A DNA stretch of 64,000 nucleotides from J027 sp965215855 (GTDB lineage Bacteria > Chloroflexota > Anaerolineae > Aggregatilineales > J027): contig CBDCER010000003.1 of NCBI GenBank assembly GCA_965215855.1, positions 868,001 to 932,000 on the forward strand, written 5' to 3'. Shown here piece by piece: positions 43,769 to 52,502 of this stretch (position 1 is its first letter; every line of letters begins with the position of its first letter). The translations under genes and the position numbers were made by a program. The notes under the pieces were generated by a model. The model was given only the letters and a program-made list of their open reading frames with translations, did not search any database and had not been told where the DNA came from.

Positions 43769-44537
43769 TTTCTTCGCTTCCCCTCAATGTTTGCGAGTAG
43801 CGCCAACGTGCAACACCTATTCCCGCACTAGCGATCATCAACACTGCGTCTAAATATTGATCCAATCTTCGATTCAAGATAATTTCGGCTTCATCGCCTC
43901 GTAAGAACCCGACTAAAAACATGCCCAGACCCGTCAGAAACAGAATCAACCACAAGCGCAATTCAGGTAACCCATCCTGGAGGGTCAAGACTGTGATGAG
44001 CAACAGTAATATCACACCCAGCCATATTCCCCAAATTTGCAGCTCCAGGCGCAGTTCCATGTTGCCATGCAAATCCGGCAGATAGCCGCTGATCCAGCCG
44101 GAGGTGGTATCCGTATCCTCCAGCGTGATACCATAACCACAGCCTGATCGTCGGCAGGCCCACCAGCCCCCAATCAAACCAACAGGCAACGCCAATGCCA
44201 ACCCATCCGCAAATCGCCAGAAGGAAATCCCGTGCCAGCGACATACCAGCCCCGCCCCAATCAACCCGCCGAGGATTGCGCCGTTCCAGCTCAGGCCACC
44301 ATACCATATGCGCCAGCTATCCCCTGGAAATTGGCTGAAATACTCCCAATTCAACATTACATGAATTATACGGGCGATGATTGTGCCACCAACCAATGCA
44401 CCCAAACCAGCATCCAGCCAGTTTCCAATAGGAGCAGTCGGCTGCCGGGCGGCGAACCAAGTCAGCACTATCATTCCGCCCAAAACCCCCAAACCAAATT
44501 GGAACACAAAAAATGTTGAGGGTGTTAAATCAGGCAT
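43761..44537 (-). CDS. Prolipoprotein diacylglyceryl transferase-like membrane protein
   Basis: 258 residues with about seven membrane helices. The region IIARIIHVMLNWEYF and YGGLSWNGAILGGLIGAGL matches the Lgt block that carries the GG(L)S-(W)-(H/N)GA motif. The canonical Lgt RxGNF-N-E segment is absent: at that place it has RRSGCGYGITLED. So it is an Lgt-fold relative, perhaps not a lipoprotein transferase. It lies between a TlpA-like thioredoxin gene (5-bp gap) and the response regulator. Confidence 0.6.
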   Translation of the reverse strand: MPDLTPSTFFVFQFGLGVLGGMIVLTWFAARQPTAPIGNWLDAGLGALVGGTIIARIIHVMLNWEYFSQFPGDSWRIWYGGLSWNGAILGGLIGAGLVCRWHGISFWRFADGLALALPVGLIGGWWACRRSGCGYGITLEDTDTTSGWISGYLPDLHGNMELRLELQIWGIWLGVILLLLITVLTLQDGLPELRLWLILFLTGLGMFLVGFLRGDEAEIILNRRLDQYLDAVLMIASAGIGVARWRYSQTLRGSEENA

Positions 44538-44542
44538 GGCGG

Positions 44543-45205
44543 CTACAGTTCCGCGTCTTCCAACAGAGCGACTTCGCCCACTAAATCATCCAGCGACATC
44601 GCCCCAAAGCGCCGTCCCTGAATGATGCCATCGGTATTTACAAAAAATGTACTCGGCAAGCCCGGCACTCCAAACGCATAGTGCAGTAAGGCTCCTTCGT
44701 CAATGCCGATGATGAAAGTCAGTTCATACTCGTCCACATAAGCACGAATAGTATCCATATCCTGTGCGTTAGCCGGATCGGTCACCGCCACAACCACAAC
44801 ATCATCCCGTGACTCGCTATAGGATTGCAGGGCAGGCATTTCTTCCCGGCAGGGTTCACACCATGTTGCCCAAAAATTGACCACCACGATTTTTCCGGCG
44901 AAATCTTGCAGCATGAACGACGCGCCATCCAGATCGGTCAGTGATATATCGGGGATAGGCTGGGTTAATACCGAAGTAGCGGTTGGACGAGGAGTGCGGG
45001 GCGGGAGCGTTTGGGGCAGGGGTGAAGCGTCATCCAGCAACGTAATACCTTGATTCTGGTCTGACGCATCATCTATAGTCGCATCCCCGATAAGAACCAG
45101 TACCATTGCGCCCAGGCCCAGGATGGGCAATATCAATAGCACCATCCAGGGTTGAAAAAAGGATCGCGGTTGTACTATTTCGGGAGATATTTCCAATTCC
45201 GGCAT
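44543..45205 (-). CDS. Membrane-anchored TlpA/ResA-like thioredoxin
   Basis: 220 residues from ATG 45205. One N-terminal helix (WMVLLILPILGLGAMVLVLI) anchors it, a Thr/Pro linker follows, then an AhpC/TSA-type thioredoxin domain: IVVVNFWATWCEPCREEMPA with the CEPC redox site, the cis-Pro VPGLPSTFFVN and a final helix. TlpA/ResA proteins reduce disulfides in the extracytoplasmic space, for example for cytochrome c or copper-center maturation. It follows the propeller gene and precedes the Lgt-like gene closely. Confidence 0.88.
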   Translation of the reverse strand: MPELEISPEIVQPRSFFQPWMVLLILPILGLGAMVLVLIGDATIDDASDQNQGITLLDDASPLPQTLPPRTPRPTATSVLTQPIPDISLTDLDGASFMLQDFAGKIVVVNFWATWCEPCREEMPALQSYSESRDDVVVVAVTDPANAQDMDTIRAYVDEYELTFIIGIDEGALLHYAFGVPGLPSTFFVNTDGIIQGRRFGAMSLDDLVGEVALLEDAEL

Positions 45206-45217
45206 CAACTCACCTTT

Positions 45218-46618
45218 TTAAGGCATAAATCGTGGTAAATAGCCATCGTCAAAGACCTGTCGTAGTTCGGCCTGCACCATATCATAAATCCAGATTTCAG
45301 GATGCTCGGAGCGCAAATCGTAGCGTTGCATTAAAAGCAAGTTGCCATCGGCGCTCCAACTGATTGAGCCATGGATATAGGCCGGATCGAAAATTAGCTC
45401 ATGCGCCTCCGTCGTCTGTAAATCCAGTATATAGACCTGGCCGCCTTCTGTATAGCGGTTGTCGAAGTAGCGTCGGGTGATAGCTACTCGTTTACCGTCA
45501 GGATGAAATGCGGCCTGCATATCTTCCAATGGTGCTTCGGCTGGCCCGCTGAGTAATTGTATACCATTATTTTCAGTCGTGAGGTCAGCCATTTGCAAAT
45601 GGGTATACGTGCGAACACCAGCGGCTCCTGTTCGCAAAACTGGATAAATCAGCCTGTTGCCGTCCGGTGAAAATGTGCCCACAAATCCGCTTTGACCTGA
45701 GATAAAAACACTGTCCTGGGTGTCGAAATCATAGATCAAGATGCCGGGTTGGCGGATAAGTGCCACCCCAATCCGGTTATCAACAAGTGACCAGACTGGA
45801 TTTCGGGATTCAATTTCCAGGTCATCAAACAAGAGGTCTGATCGGCGTGTAATAAAGTCTACCAACCATACACGGTCGGTGTTTTCCCACCCGCTATCCT
45901 CGGCCAATTCGCGGCGGGTATAGGCCAGGCGTTGACTATCATAGCGCCAAGCTGGAGCCTCACAACGCGCCAAAGCTTCCGCGCAATTTGTCATCTGCAT
46001 TTCCTGACCAGTATCCAGATGCAAGGCCCAAATGTCTGCACCAGCAGTATAAGCCACCCACTGTCCATCCAGGCTGACGGCATAATCGCCGATTCCTCCC
46101 GCGACATTGGTGATTTGCTCTAGATCACTTGTTTCCAAGTCAAGAATGTGTAAATTCGGGGTTGGGGAACTGGCCCGCAAAAATATGATAGATGGCATTT
46201 GCACCCGGAAACTGGACCGCACCTCATGGCCGAGTGTCTTACGACGATCCTGACTATATACACCTGACTGTAATGTGACGGCATATTGCGTCCCTGAGAG
46301 CAGCGGCGTAGAAGGTACGAATACCAACTTATTTTCTGCTTCCCAGACAAACTTCCCTTCAGTATCAGGAGAGATATAGAAACGGTCGATGGCTGAGTCG
46401 GGGTCTACAGGCATATTAAAGGTGATTGCAATACGGGTGTGGTTGTTGGTCGTGCCTTGCGGCCCAAAACTAGTGACTTCTAATTGCTCTCTGTTCCACA
46501 GTAATAACACCATCGGCACAGCCACCACCACCAACCCTATGACCAGCCACCCCATATCGCGGCGGGATGGAGTGCGGCGGTGGTCTGTCGTTTCAGAAGA
46601 GCTGGTTGGGGCGCTCAT
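45218..46618 (-). CDS. Membrane-anchored beta-propeller (TolB/WD40-like) protein with Big_5 domain
   Basis: 466 residues from ATG 46618, with GAGGAA 6 nt upstream; the frame is open back to 46660. The start overlaps the mutY end by 26 bp. An N-terminal membrane helix (WLVIGLVVVAVPMVLLLW) is followed by a Big_5-like domain with IAITFNMPVDPDSA, the same motif as in the macroglobulin gene. The remainder has repeated blocks like AVSLDGQWVAYTAGADIW, SWSADGNLLLMQRYD typical of TolB/PD40 propeller blades. It probably binds a protein partner outside the membrane. Role unknown. Confidence 0.8.
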   Translation of the reverse strand: MSAPTSSSETTDHRRTPSRRDMGWLVIGLVVVAVPMVLLLWNREQLEVTSFGPQGTTNNHTRIAITFNMPVDPDSAIDRFYISPDTEGKFVWEAENKLVFVPSTPLLSGTQYAVTLQSGVYSQDRRKTLGHEVRSSFRVQMPSIIFLRASSPTPNLHILDLETSDLEQITNVAGGIGDYAVSLDGQWVAYTAGADIWALHLDTGQEMQMTNCAEALARCEAPAWRYDSQRLAYTRRELAEDSGWENTDRVWLVDFITRRSDLLFDDLEIESRNPVWSLVDNRIGVALIRQPGILIYDFDTQDSVFISGQSGFVGTFSPDGNRLIYPVLRTGAAGVRTYTHLQMADLTTENNGIQLLSGPAEAPLEDMQAAFHPDGKRVAITRRYFDNRYTEGGQVYILDLQTTEAHELIFDPAYIHGSISWSADGNLLLMQRYDLRSEHPEIWIYDMVQAELRQVFDDGYLPRFMP

Positions 46619-47693
46619 GCAATTCCTCGATAACCTTGCGATCAGCCCGCGAGAAGGCATAGGTTTTTAGATCATCCACGCTAACCCACTGCCAGTCGGC
46701 GCATTGATGGCAAGTCGGCAACGAACTCGCACTAGCCAAACGGCACTCGAAAGCATGAAGTGTGATCCGAAAATGGGTGTAGGCATGTTTAACACGTATG
46801 AAAAAATCACCAACTTCAACAGTTATACCCAATTCCTCCTGCAATTCCCGCACCAAACACTCGGCTAGTGTCTCGCCGTCTTCTTGTTTACCACCGGGGA
46901 ACTCCCATAATCCACCCAGCAAATCCTGGTCGCGTCGTTTGGCGATGAGTAGCTCATCCTGTTCATTCCAAATCAGGCCGCAAGTGACATCATAATGGGG
47001 AGTGGGCGGCTTGCGTGCCTTGACCGGACGCTGGTGCTGGATACCTTTGGCGCGTGCTTCACAATGAGTTGCTATCGGACATATAGTGCAATTGGGGTTG
47101 CGCGGCTTGCAGATTCGGCGTCCCAGCTCCATCAACGCCTGGTTATAGTTCCCGGCATGGCCTTCGAGGACTTGTTTCACCAGGGATTCGGCTCGTCTCC
47201 ACAGCTGGTTTTTCGTCGCTTGTCGCGCCACATCATCCTCAATATCAAACAAACGCGAGAACACCCGGATCACATTGCCGTCCAACACCGGCACAGTCTC
47301 ACCAAATGCGATGCTGGCAATAGCTCCCGCCGTATAGCGCCCGATCCCCTTCAACTTCTGGAGTTCAGCCGCAGTTTGAGGTAATTGGCCGCTATATTGT
47401 TCTACAACCCGTTGGGCCGCAGCGTGCAAATTCCGTGCGCGGCTATAGTAACCCAATCCTTCCCATTGTTTCAGCAAATCATCCTGGGCAGCATTAGCAA
47501 GATCATGCACTGTCGGGAAACGCACCAGAAAACGCTCGTAATAGGGAATAACTGTGGAGACTTGTGTTTGTTGCAACATGATTTCCGAGAGCCAGATATG
47601 ATATGGATTTTGTGTGCGTCGCCAGGGTAGATCAGCGGCCTCTTGCTCGAACCATGCCAATAGATTAGGGACAAAGGTTGCTGGAGTGGTCAT
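46593..47693 (-). CDS. mutY: A/G-specific adenine glycosylase
   Basis: 366 residues. It removes adenine opposite 8-oxoguanine. The HhH-GPD core includes DLPWRRTQNPYHIWLSEIML with the catalytic Glu, LKGIGRYTAGAIASIAFGE and the catalytic Asp in VPVLDGNVIRV. The 4Fe-4S ligands are Cys-x6-Cys-x2-Cys-x5-Cys (CKPRNPNCTICPIATHC). The C-terminal NUDIX-like domain (LLGGLWEFPGGKQEDGE) recognises 8-oxoG, so both halves are present. It is between the DUF1295 gene and the propeller gene in one operon. Confidence 0.95.
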   Translation of the reverse strand: MTTPATFVPNLLAWFEQEAADLPWRRTQNPYHIWLSEIMLQQTQVSTVIPYYERFLVRFPTVHDLANAAQDDLLKQWEGLGYYSRARNLHAAAQRVVEQYSGQLPQTAAELQKLKGIGRYTAGAIASIAFGETVPVLDGNVIRVFSRLFDIEDDVARQATKNQLWRRAESLVKQVLEGHAGNYNQALMELGRRICKPRNPNCTICPIATHCEARAKGIQHQRPVKARKPPTPHYDVTCGLIWNEQDELLIAKRRDQDLLGGLWEFPGGKQEDGETLAECLVRELQEELGITVEVGDFFIRVKHAYTHFRITLHAFECRLASASSLPTCHQCADWQWVSVDDLKTYAFSRADRKVIEELHERPNQLF

Positions 47694-47716
47694 CGTGAAT
47701 GTCCTGCTATTATGTT

Positions 47717-48511
47717 TTACACTGTGCGGCGCTGGCGTGGTGGGTGTGGAAAGAAGGGGCTGGTCCGTTCAATGTAATCTCGATACTGTGGCTTCGTTTC
47801 GACAAGGGTTTTCTCCAACAATGCAACACCCGATACTCTCATCAGTAAACCTGTCATGATGATTGGGCTTAGGATAGTCCAGAAACCACCAGCACTCAAG
47901 GCCAACAGGTAGAATCCCCACCATTGGCATGCATCACCAAAGTAATTTGGGTGGCGCGTATACTTCCAGAAACCGCGATTCAACACTTTGCCTTTGTTGG
48001 CGGGATCTGCCTTAAAACGGGCCAATTGCAAATCACCACCAGCCTCGAAGATGAACCCAATGCCCCATACTATCACGCCCACACCGTCCAAAATCGTCAG
48101 GCGGCCCGGTGAATCACTGTATTGTGCAACCAATAGTGGTAGGGAAATTAGTACCATCAACACGCCCTGCAACATAAATACCTTGAAGAAACTGCGCCAC
48201 CACCATTGCACTCCGGCAGCCTTACGCCATTGTTGATAACGAAAATCCTCGCTGTGCCCCCAATTCCGCCATAGAATGTAGCCACCGAGGCGCACGCCCC
48301 AGATAGTGACCATCGCCGTCAACAATGTCTTGCGGAGCACAAAGCCATCTTCAGCCAGAATATTGTAGATAAAAGCCAGCACGACAAATCCCGGCCCCCA
48401 GAATACATCAATAATACTGGAATCTTTGAGAAGCAGACTCCACAACCATAGTAGCGTCATGCACCCCATAATGACCAACAACCCCACGCTCCAAATTTCG
48501 CCTATTCCCAT
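47717..48511 (-). CDS. DUF1295 family membrane protein (steroid 5-alpha-reductase-like)
   Basis: 264 residues from ATG 48511, with AAAGG 7 nt upstream. About six membrane helices. The C-terminal half carries the family signature LNRGFWKYTRHPNYFGDACQ and WWGFYLLAL, matching the NADPH-site region of DUF1295 and steroid reductase-like proteins, plus YIERTSPFFPHPPR at the end. The lipid or steroid-like substrate is unknown. First gene of the run that continues with mutY (23 bp gap). Confidence 0.85.
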   Translation of the reverse strand: MGIGEIWSVGLLVIMGCMTLLWLWSLLLKDSSIIDVFWGPGFVVLAFIYNILAEDGFVLRKTLLTAMVTIWGVRLGGYILWRNWGHSEDFRYQQWRKAAGVQWWWRSFFKVFMLQGVLMVLISLPLLVAQYSDSPGRLTILDGVGVIVWGIGFIFEAGGDLQLARFKADPANKGKVLNRGFWKYTRHPNYFGDACQWWGFYLLALSAGGFWTILSPIIMTGLLMRVSGVALLEKTLVETKPQYRDYIERTSPFFPHPPRQRRTV

Positions 48512-48601
48512 TGGATAACCTTTCATTTATCGTTTATTGTCGTTATAAGGATTGTAGCTGCGTTGGATTAAAGGCAAGTGATAGACAGCAAAGCAGGTAT
48601 G

Positions 48602-48637
48602 AAAAAGCACCGCATCTATAGTGACACAGTGCTTTTT
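48602..48637 (-). terminator. Intrinsic terminator of the sugar-binding protein gene
   Basis: AAAAAGCAC and GTGCTTTTT (48602-48610 and 48629-48637) form a perfect 9-bp stem with T tracts on both strands, just beyond the minus-strand stop. Confidence 0.75.
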
Positions 48638-48661
48638 GACTATCTCAGATTGGTGATGAAT

Positions 48662-49855
48662 CTATTCGGTTGCGCCCAATGCTTCAACAATGACGGCCTC
48701 TGCCGCTGCTGCTGCGTCTTCAGGAGCCTCGTCACGCTCAGTCACACCAGCGATGGCATCCTGGCAAGGACCCCAGTAAGAATTCATGGCTGGGGAGGTC
48801 GGCAGTGCCACACCCACCGAGAACTGCTCGGCAAAGACACCAATAGCTGGATTTTCAACCTCAACGCCAGCAACAGGCGGAATATGACCGGCAATTTCAG
48901 CACCCATCGCCAGACTCTCAGGGCTGGTGACGAAAGTCAAGAAGTCCAACGCTGCCTCAACGTTCTCGGTACCTGCGTTGACATAGAAACCCTTGCCACC
49001 GAAGAATGGACGCCACGGCATATCTTCGCCCACATCCGGCAACACAGCCAGGCCCAGGCGATCCTCGCCCAGAGCTTCCGTATAGGTTCCCAACTGCCAT
49101 GAACCATCAACGATCATCGCGGCACGGCCTTCCTGGAACAGGCTGGATTCGCCGTTGTAGATCTGGTCACTGGCTTCGGCCACCATCTGGTGCAGTTCCA
49201 AGTAGCCAACCGCTGCCTCGTCGGTGTTCCACAGGTTATTGCTTTCTGCATCGAACAGTTGACCACCCAGACCGAAGTAGATACCGGCAGTGTGATAGAA
49301 ACCATTCGGGAAAATGAGGCCAACATCTTCGCCCTCGGTCAGTTCCACGCCCAGTTCCAGCATTTCTTCAAACGTGGCGGGAACTTCGTCGTCGTCAATG
49401 AAGTCGCGGTTGTAATACAGAGCTACGCCATCCAAGGTCACTGGCACACCATAGCGAGTGCCTTCAAATCCCATCAAGTCCCAGGCCGCTTCACTCAGAT
49501 TGGCTTCCAGTTGTGTACCGGCGATTTCTTCGTTCAGCGCCAACGCAATACCAGAGTCATTGAAACCACCCGCCCAGTCAGCTGCACCGATCAGAAGATC
49601 CGGGCCTTCACCGGTGGCCGCTGCGGTCTCATAGGCAGCTCTCAAATCATCAAAGGGAAGATAACGAGCTTCGATGGATACATCCCCAGGATAAGCTGCA
49701 ACCCAGGCATCGAACAAGTCAGCCTCGGCATCTTGCCACGCGTGCCAGACAACCAGGGTTGTATCCTGCGCAGCGGCATTATCAGCCGGGGCAAAGCCAA
49801 CAGCTATGATAATGACAACGAGCGCAAATATACTAAGTTTACGCAAGGTATTCAT
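48662..49855 (-). CDS. Extracellular solute-binding protein (sugar ABC type)
   Basis: 397 residues. Signal peptide IFALVVIIIAVGFAPADNAA with no lipobox Cys. The mature start TTLVVWHAWQDAEADLFDAW and GPDLLIGAADWAG fit SBP family 1 (maltose-type) receptors. The usual permease and ATPase genes are absent on both sides, so it is an orphan in this window; its transporter must lie elsewhere. It has a promoter with extended -10 upstream and a strong terminator downstream, hence a one-gene unit. Confidence 0.88.
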   Translation of the reverse strand: MNTLRKLSIFALVVIIIAVGFAPADNAAAQDTTLVVWHAWQDAEADLFDAWVAAYPGDVSIEARYLPFDDLRAAYETAAATGEGPDLLIGAADWAGGFNDSGIALALNEEIAGTQLEANLSEAAWDLMGFEGTRYGVPVTLDGVALYYNRDFIDDDEVPATFEEMLELGVELTEGEDVGLIFPNGFYHTAGIYFGLGGQLFDAESNNLWNTDEAAVGYLELHQMVAEASDQIYNGESSLFQEGRAAMIVDGSWQLGTYTEALGEDRLGLAVLPDVGEDMPWRPFFGGKGFYVNAGTENVEAALDFLTFVTSPESLAMGAEIAGHIPPVAGVEVENPAIGVFAEQFSVGVALPTSPAMNSYWGPCQDAIAGVTERDEAPEDAAAAAEAVIVEALGATE

Positions 49856-49891
49856 TTAAAAGGATTCCTCCACTTGAACTTATATCAATGG

Positions 49892-49926
49892 GGGTTGCAA
49901 TAACTACAACCCTAGAAATTATAACA
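49892..49926 (-). promoter_or_regulatory. Extended -10 promoter and leader hairpin of the sugar-binding protein gene
   Basis: On the minus strand TGTTATAAT (49926-49918) is an extended -10 box. The transcript then folds GGGTTG/CAACCC (49912-49907 and 49897-49892) with a 9-nt loop close to the 5' end, which could stabilise the messenger. Confidence 0.5.
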
Positions 49927-50077
49927 CGTTGATTAATAAACAGAAACGAACATAAGGAGATTTTAGTGCAAATCTTATAAATGAGCATTGAACTTCCCTT
50001 GCCAATCTACGTTAAAATAGGCAGTTGTTATGTTATGCGTTGTTTGGCTGTTTGGGGCACATAATAAAAGGTGAGTA

Positions 50078-51535
50078 ATGGCGCTTCAGATTTATAATAT
50101 GTTGCATCGTGAAAAAGCACCCTTCGAGCCGCTGATCGAAGGGCGGGTAAATATGTATGTGTGTGGTCCCACTGTCTATGACCACGCTCATTTGGGTCAC
50201 GCCAAGACCTATGTCGCATTCGACCTCATCAACCGCTATCTGCGAGCGCGGGGCTATGATGTTCTCTATGTACAAAATTTGACCGATGTAGGTCATTTAT
50301 TGGACACAGGCGAGGATCGGATACTGAAGAAAGCCCGACAGCTTGCTTCGCGCCCAATGCAAATTGTCGAGACTTACGCCCGTAGCTACTTTGAGGATAT
50401 GGATAACCTGGGCGTTATGCGGCCCGACATTAGCCCCCGCGCCAGCGCCCACATCCCCGAACAAATTCAGATGATCCTGGCGTTGCTGCACAAAGGCCAT
50501 GCATATGAGGCCAATGGTAGTGTCTATTTTGATGTGCGAAGTTGGAAAGGCTATGGCAAGCTCTCCAATCGCCGCATGGAAGATCAGGATGCTGGTAGCC
50601 GTGAAGAAGTGCGCCAGGAAAAACGCCACCCCGACGATTTTGCACTCTGGAAACGCGCTGATCCCGAACACATCTTGCGTTGGGATAGCCCATGGGGAGA
50701 GGGATTCCCTGGCTGGCACATCGAGTGTTCGGCTATGTCACGCAAATATCTGGGAGAAACCTTCGATATTCACGGGGGTGGTATCGACAATATCTTTCCC
50801 CATAATGAATGCGAAATCGCTCAGAGTGAAGCCTGCAACGATGCCGAATTTGCTCGTTACTGGATTCTGGTCGGCAGCCTGATGGTTCCTGATGAATTTG
50901 GCAATCCAGTCAAGATGTCTAAGAGCCTCGGCAATTTCTACACCATCAAGGATGCGTTGCAATTGCATCCATCGCAGGTGATTCGTACTTTCATCGCCAG
51001 CGGTCACTATCGCCGCCCGATTACGTTTAGTGAAGATGCGCTGCAAAGCGCCCGTCGTGGTTGGGAGCGCATGTTCATCGCAGTTCATTTGGTGCGCGAG
51101 AAGATGCGAACAGCTCCAGATGGTGACTCCGGCAATGCGATATTGGACGTATTAAACGATACTCGCCGACGCTTTTTTGAGGCAATGGACGATGATTTCA
51201 ATGCTCCAACTGCCCTGGCATCACTTTATGACCTGACCCGCGAGGTCAATACCTTGATTTATAATAACCCCAATGTGGGGCGCGGCGTGCTGGAAACGAT
51301 TAACGATACCTATATCGAGCTGGGACATGATATTCTAGGGATTGTTCCAGCGCATACTGTAATGTACAACCCGGCACGTGAAGCCGATTTGATTCGCTTG
51401 TTGGTGGATATACGGTCTCGTGCCCGACAGGAAAAAGATTTCGCATTATCCGATCAGATTCGTGATTACCTATCCGAACGCAACATCACGCTAGAAGATA
51501 CAACTAATCAGGGCACGTTCTGGCGCGTGCTATAG
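50078..51535 (+). CDS. cysS: Cysteinyl-tRNA synthetase
   Basis: 485 residues, the normal length. It charges tRNA-Cys. Class I signatures are present: YVCGPTVYDHAHLGHAKTYV with the zinc Cys and the HIGH-like HLGH, and VKMSKSLGNF (KMSKS). The zinc ligands continue in GWHIECSAM and HNECEIAQSEA. Start ATG with AAAGGTGAG 3 nt upstream. RlmB follows 11 bp later, a common bacterial pairing. Confidence 0.97.
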   Translation: MALQIYNMLHREKAPFEPLIEGRVNMYVCGPTVYDHAHLGHAKTYVAFDLINRYLRARGYDVLYVQNLTDVGHLLDTGEDRILKKARQLASRPMQIVETYARSYFEDMDNLGVMRPDISPRASAHIPEQIQMILALLHKGHAYEANGSVYFDVRSWKGYGKLSNRRMEDQDAGSREEVRQEKRHPDDFALWKRADPEHILRWDSPWGEGFPGWHIECSAMSRKYLGETFDIHGGGIDNIFPHNECEIAQSEACNDAEFARYWILVGSLMVPDEFGNPVKMSKSLGNFYTIKDALQLHPSQVIRTFIASGHYRRPITFSEDALQSARRGWERMFIAVHLVREKMRTAPDGDSGNAILDVLNDTRRRFFEAMDDDFNAPTALASLYDLTREVNTLIYNNPNVGRGVLETINDTYIELGHDILGIVPAHTVMYNPAREADLIRLLVDIRSRARQEKDFALSDQIRDYLSERNITLEDTTNQGTFWRVL

Positions 51536-51546
51536 GAAAAAGGTCT

Positions 51547-52314
51547 ATGTCGGATTTTATTTATGGGCGTTGGCCGGTTCTGGAGACTCTTCGGGCAGGC
51601 CGTCGCCATTTTCATCAACTCCTTATTGCCGAAGGCGTTGAGGAAAAAGATATCATTCAGCAAATTATCAGCACCGCCGAAGAAAAAAACATCGGATCGC
51701 GGCGTGTGCCACGTCGTATCATTGATGATCTGGCGCGGGAAGTTAATCATCAAGGTGTGGTGCTGCGTGTGGGCGGGTATCGTTATGCAGATGTGGACGC
51801 CATGCTGGCGAAGGCCCGCGGCCATAATGAGAAACCGTTCATGCTTCTGCTGGATCTATTGAAGGATCCTCAAAATGTTGGCGCATTGTTACGAAGCGCC
51901 GATTCTGTGGGGGTTCATGGAGTCATATTGCAGGAACGCCGGGGTGTCAGCATTACACCAGCCGTTGTCGCTGCGTCGTCAGGGGCCAGTGAGCATTTAC
52001 TGATTACCCAAGTTACCAATATTGCCAATACGATGAAACGCCTGAAAGAAGAAGACATCTGGATGGTGGGCCTTGACCTGGGGGCACATACACAGCCTAT
52101 TGATCAGGTTGATTTGAATATGAGCCTGGGGCTAGTTCTTGGTAGCGAAGGTGAAGGGATGCGACGTTTGGTACGCGAGACTTGCGATGTGCATGTGACA
52201 TTGCCGATGCGCGGTACGGTTGAAAGCCTGAATGTGGCGACAGTGGGGGCCATTGCGTTATACTCTGCCTGGCAAGCACGCGGCTGGCAGGGATGGAAGC
52301 CATCTAAAGATTAA
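51547..52314 (+). CDS. rlmB: 23S rRNA 2'-O-ribose methyltransferase, TrmH/SpoU family
   Basis: 255 residues. The N-terminal ribosome-binding part (FIYGRWPVLETLRAGRRHFH) is followed by a SPOUT knot domain with LLDLLKDPQNVGALLRSADS, GLVLGSEGEGMRRLVRETCD and LPMRGTVESLNVATVGAIAL, the three TrmH motifs. It methylates the ribose of a 23S rRNA guanosine (G2251 in E. coli for RlmB); the exact site is assumed. It lies directly after cysS. Confidence 0.88.
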   Translation: MSDFIYGRWPVLETLRAGRRHFHQLLIAEGVEEKDIIQQIISTAEEKNIGSRRVPRRIIDDLAREVNHQGVVLRVGGYRYADVDAMLAKARGHNEKPFMLLLDLLKDPQNVGALLRSADSVGVHGVILQERRGVSITPAVVAASSGASEHLLITQVTNIANTMKRLKEEDIWMVGLDLGAHTQPIDQVDLNMSLGLVLGSEGEGMRRLVRETCDVHVTLPMRGTVESLNVATVGAIALYSAWQARGWQGWKPSKD

Positions 52315-52420
52315 CAAAATGCACAATAAATCAGGATGATTGTCACTACAGTTATCGGTGGGAAGTGTGGCATCTTAAAGTTAACAAAATAAAACATTTT
52401 ATAAGACTTGTTTTTTAACA

Positions 52421-52495
52421 ACGGATCGGGTTGACACCTAAACTCCAAGCCTGAGTACGGGCAAGAAATGTGAAATATTAGGTGACCCGATCCGT
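52421..52495. other. Long inverted repeat between convergent genes
   Basis: ACGGATCGGGT (52421-52431) pairs with ACCCGATCCGT (52485-52495). After a 3-base bulge CACCTAA (52435-52441) pairs with TTAGGTG (52478-52484), giving 18 bp of stem around a 36-nt loop. It stands 8 bp beyond the SerB-like stop and about 100 bp beyond rlmB. No clean T tract follows on either strand, so a terminator, RNA element or small mobile repeat are all possible. Confidence 0.55.
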
Positions 52496-52502
52496 ATGTG
52501 GT

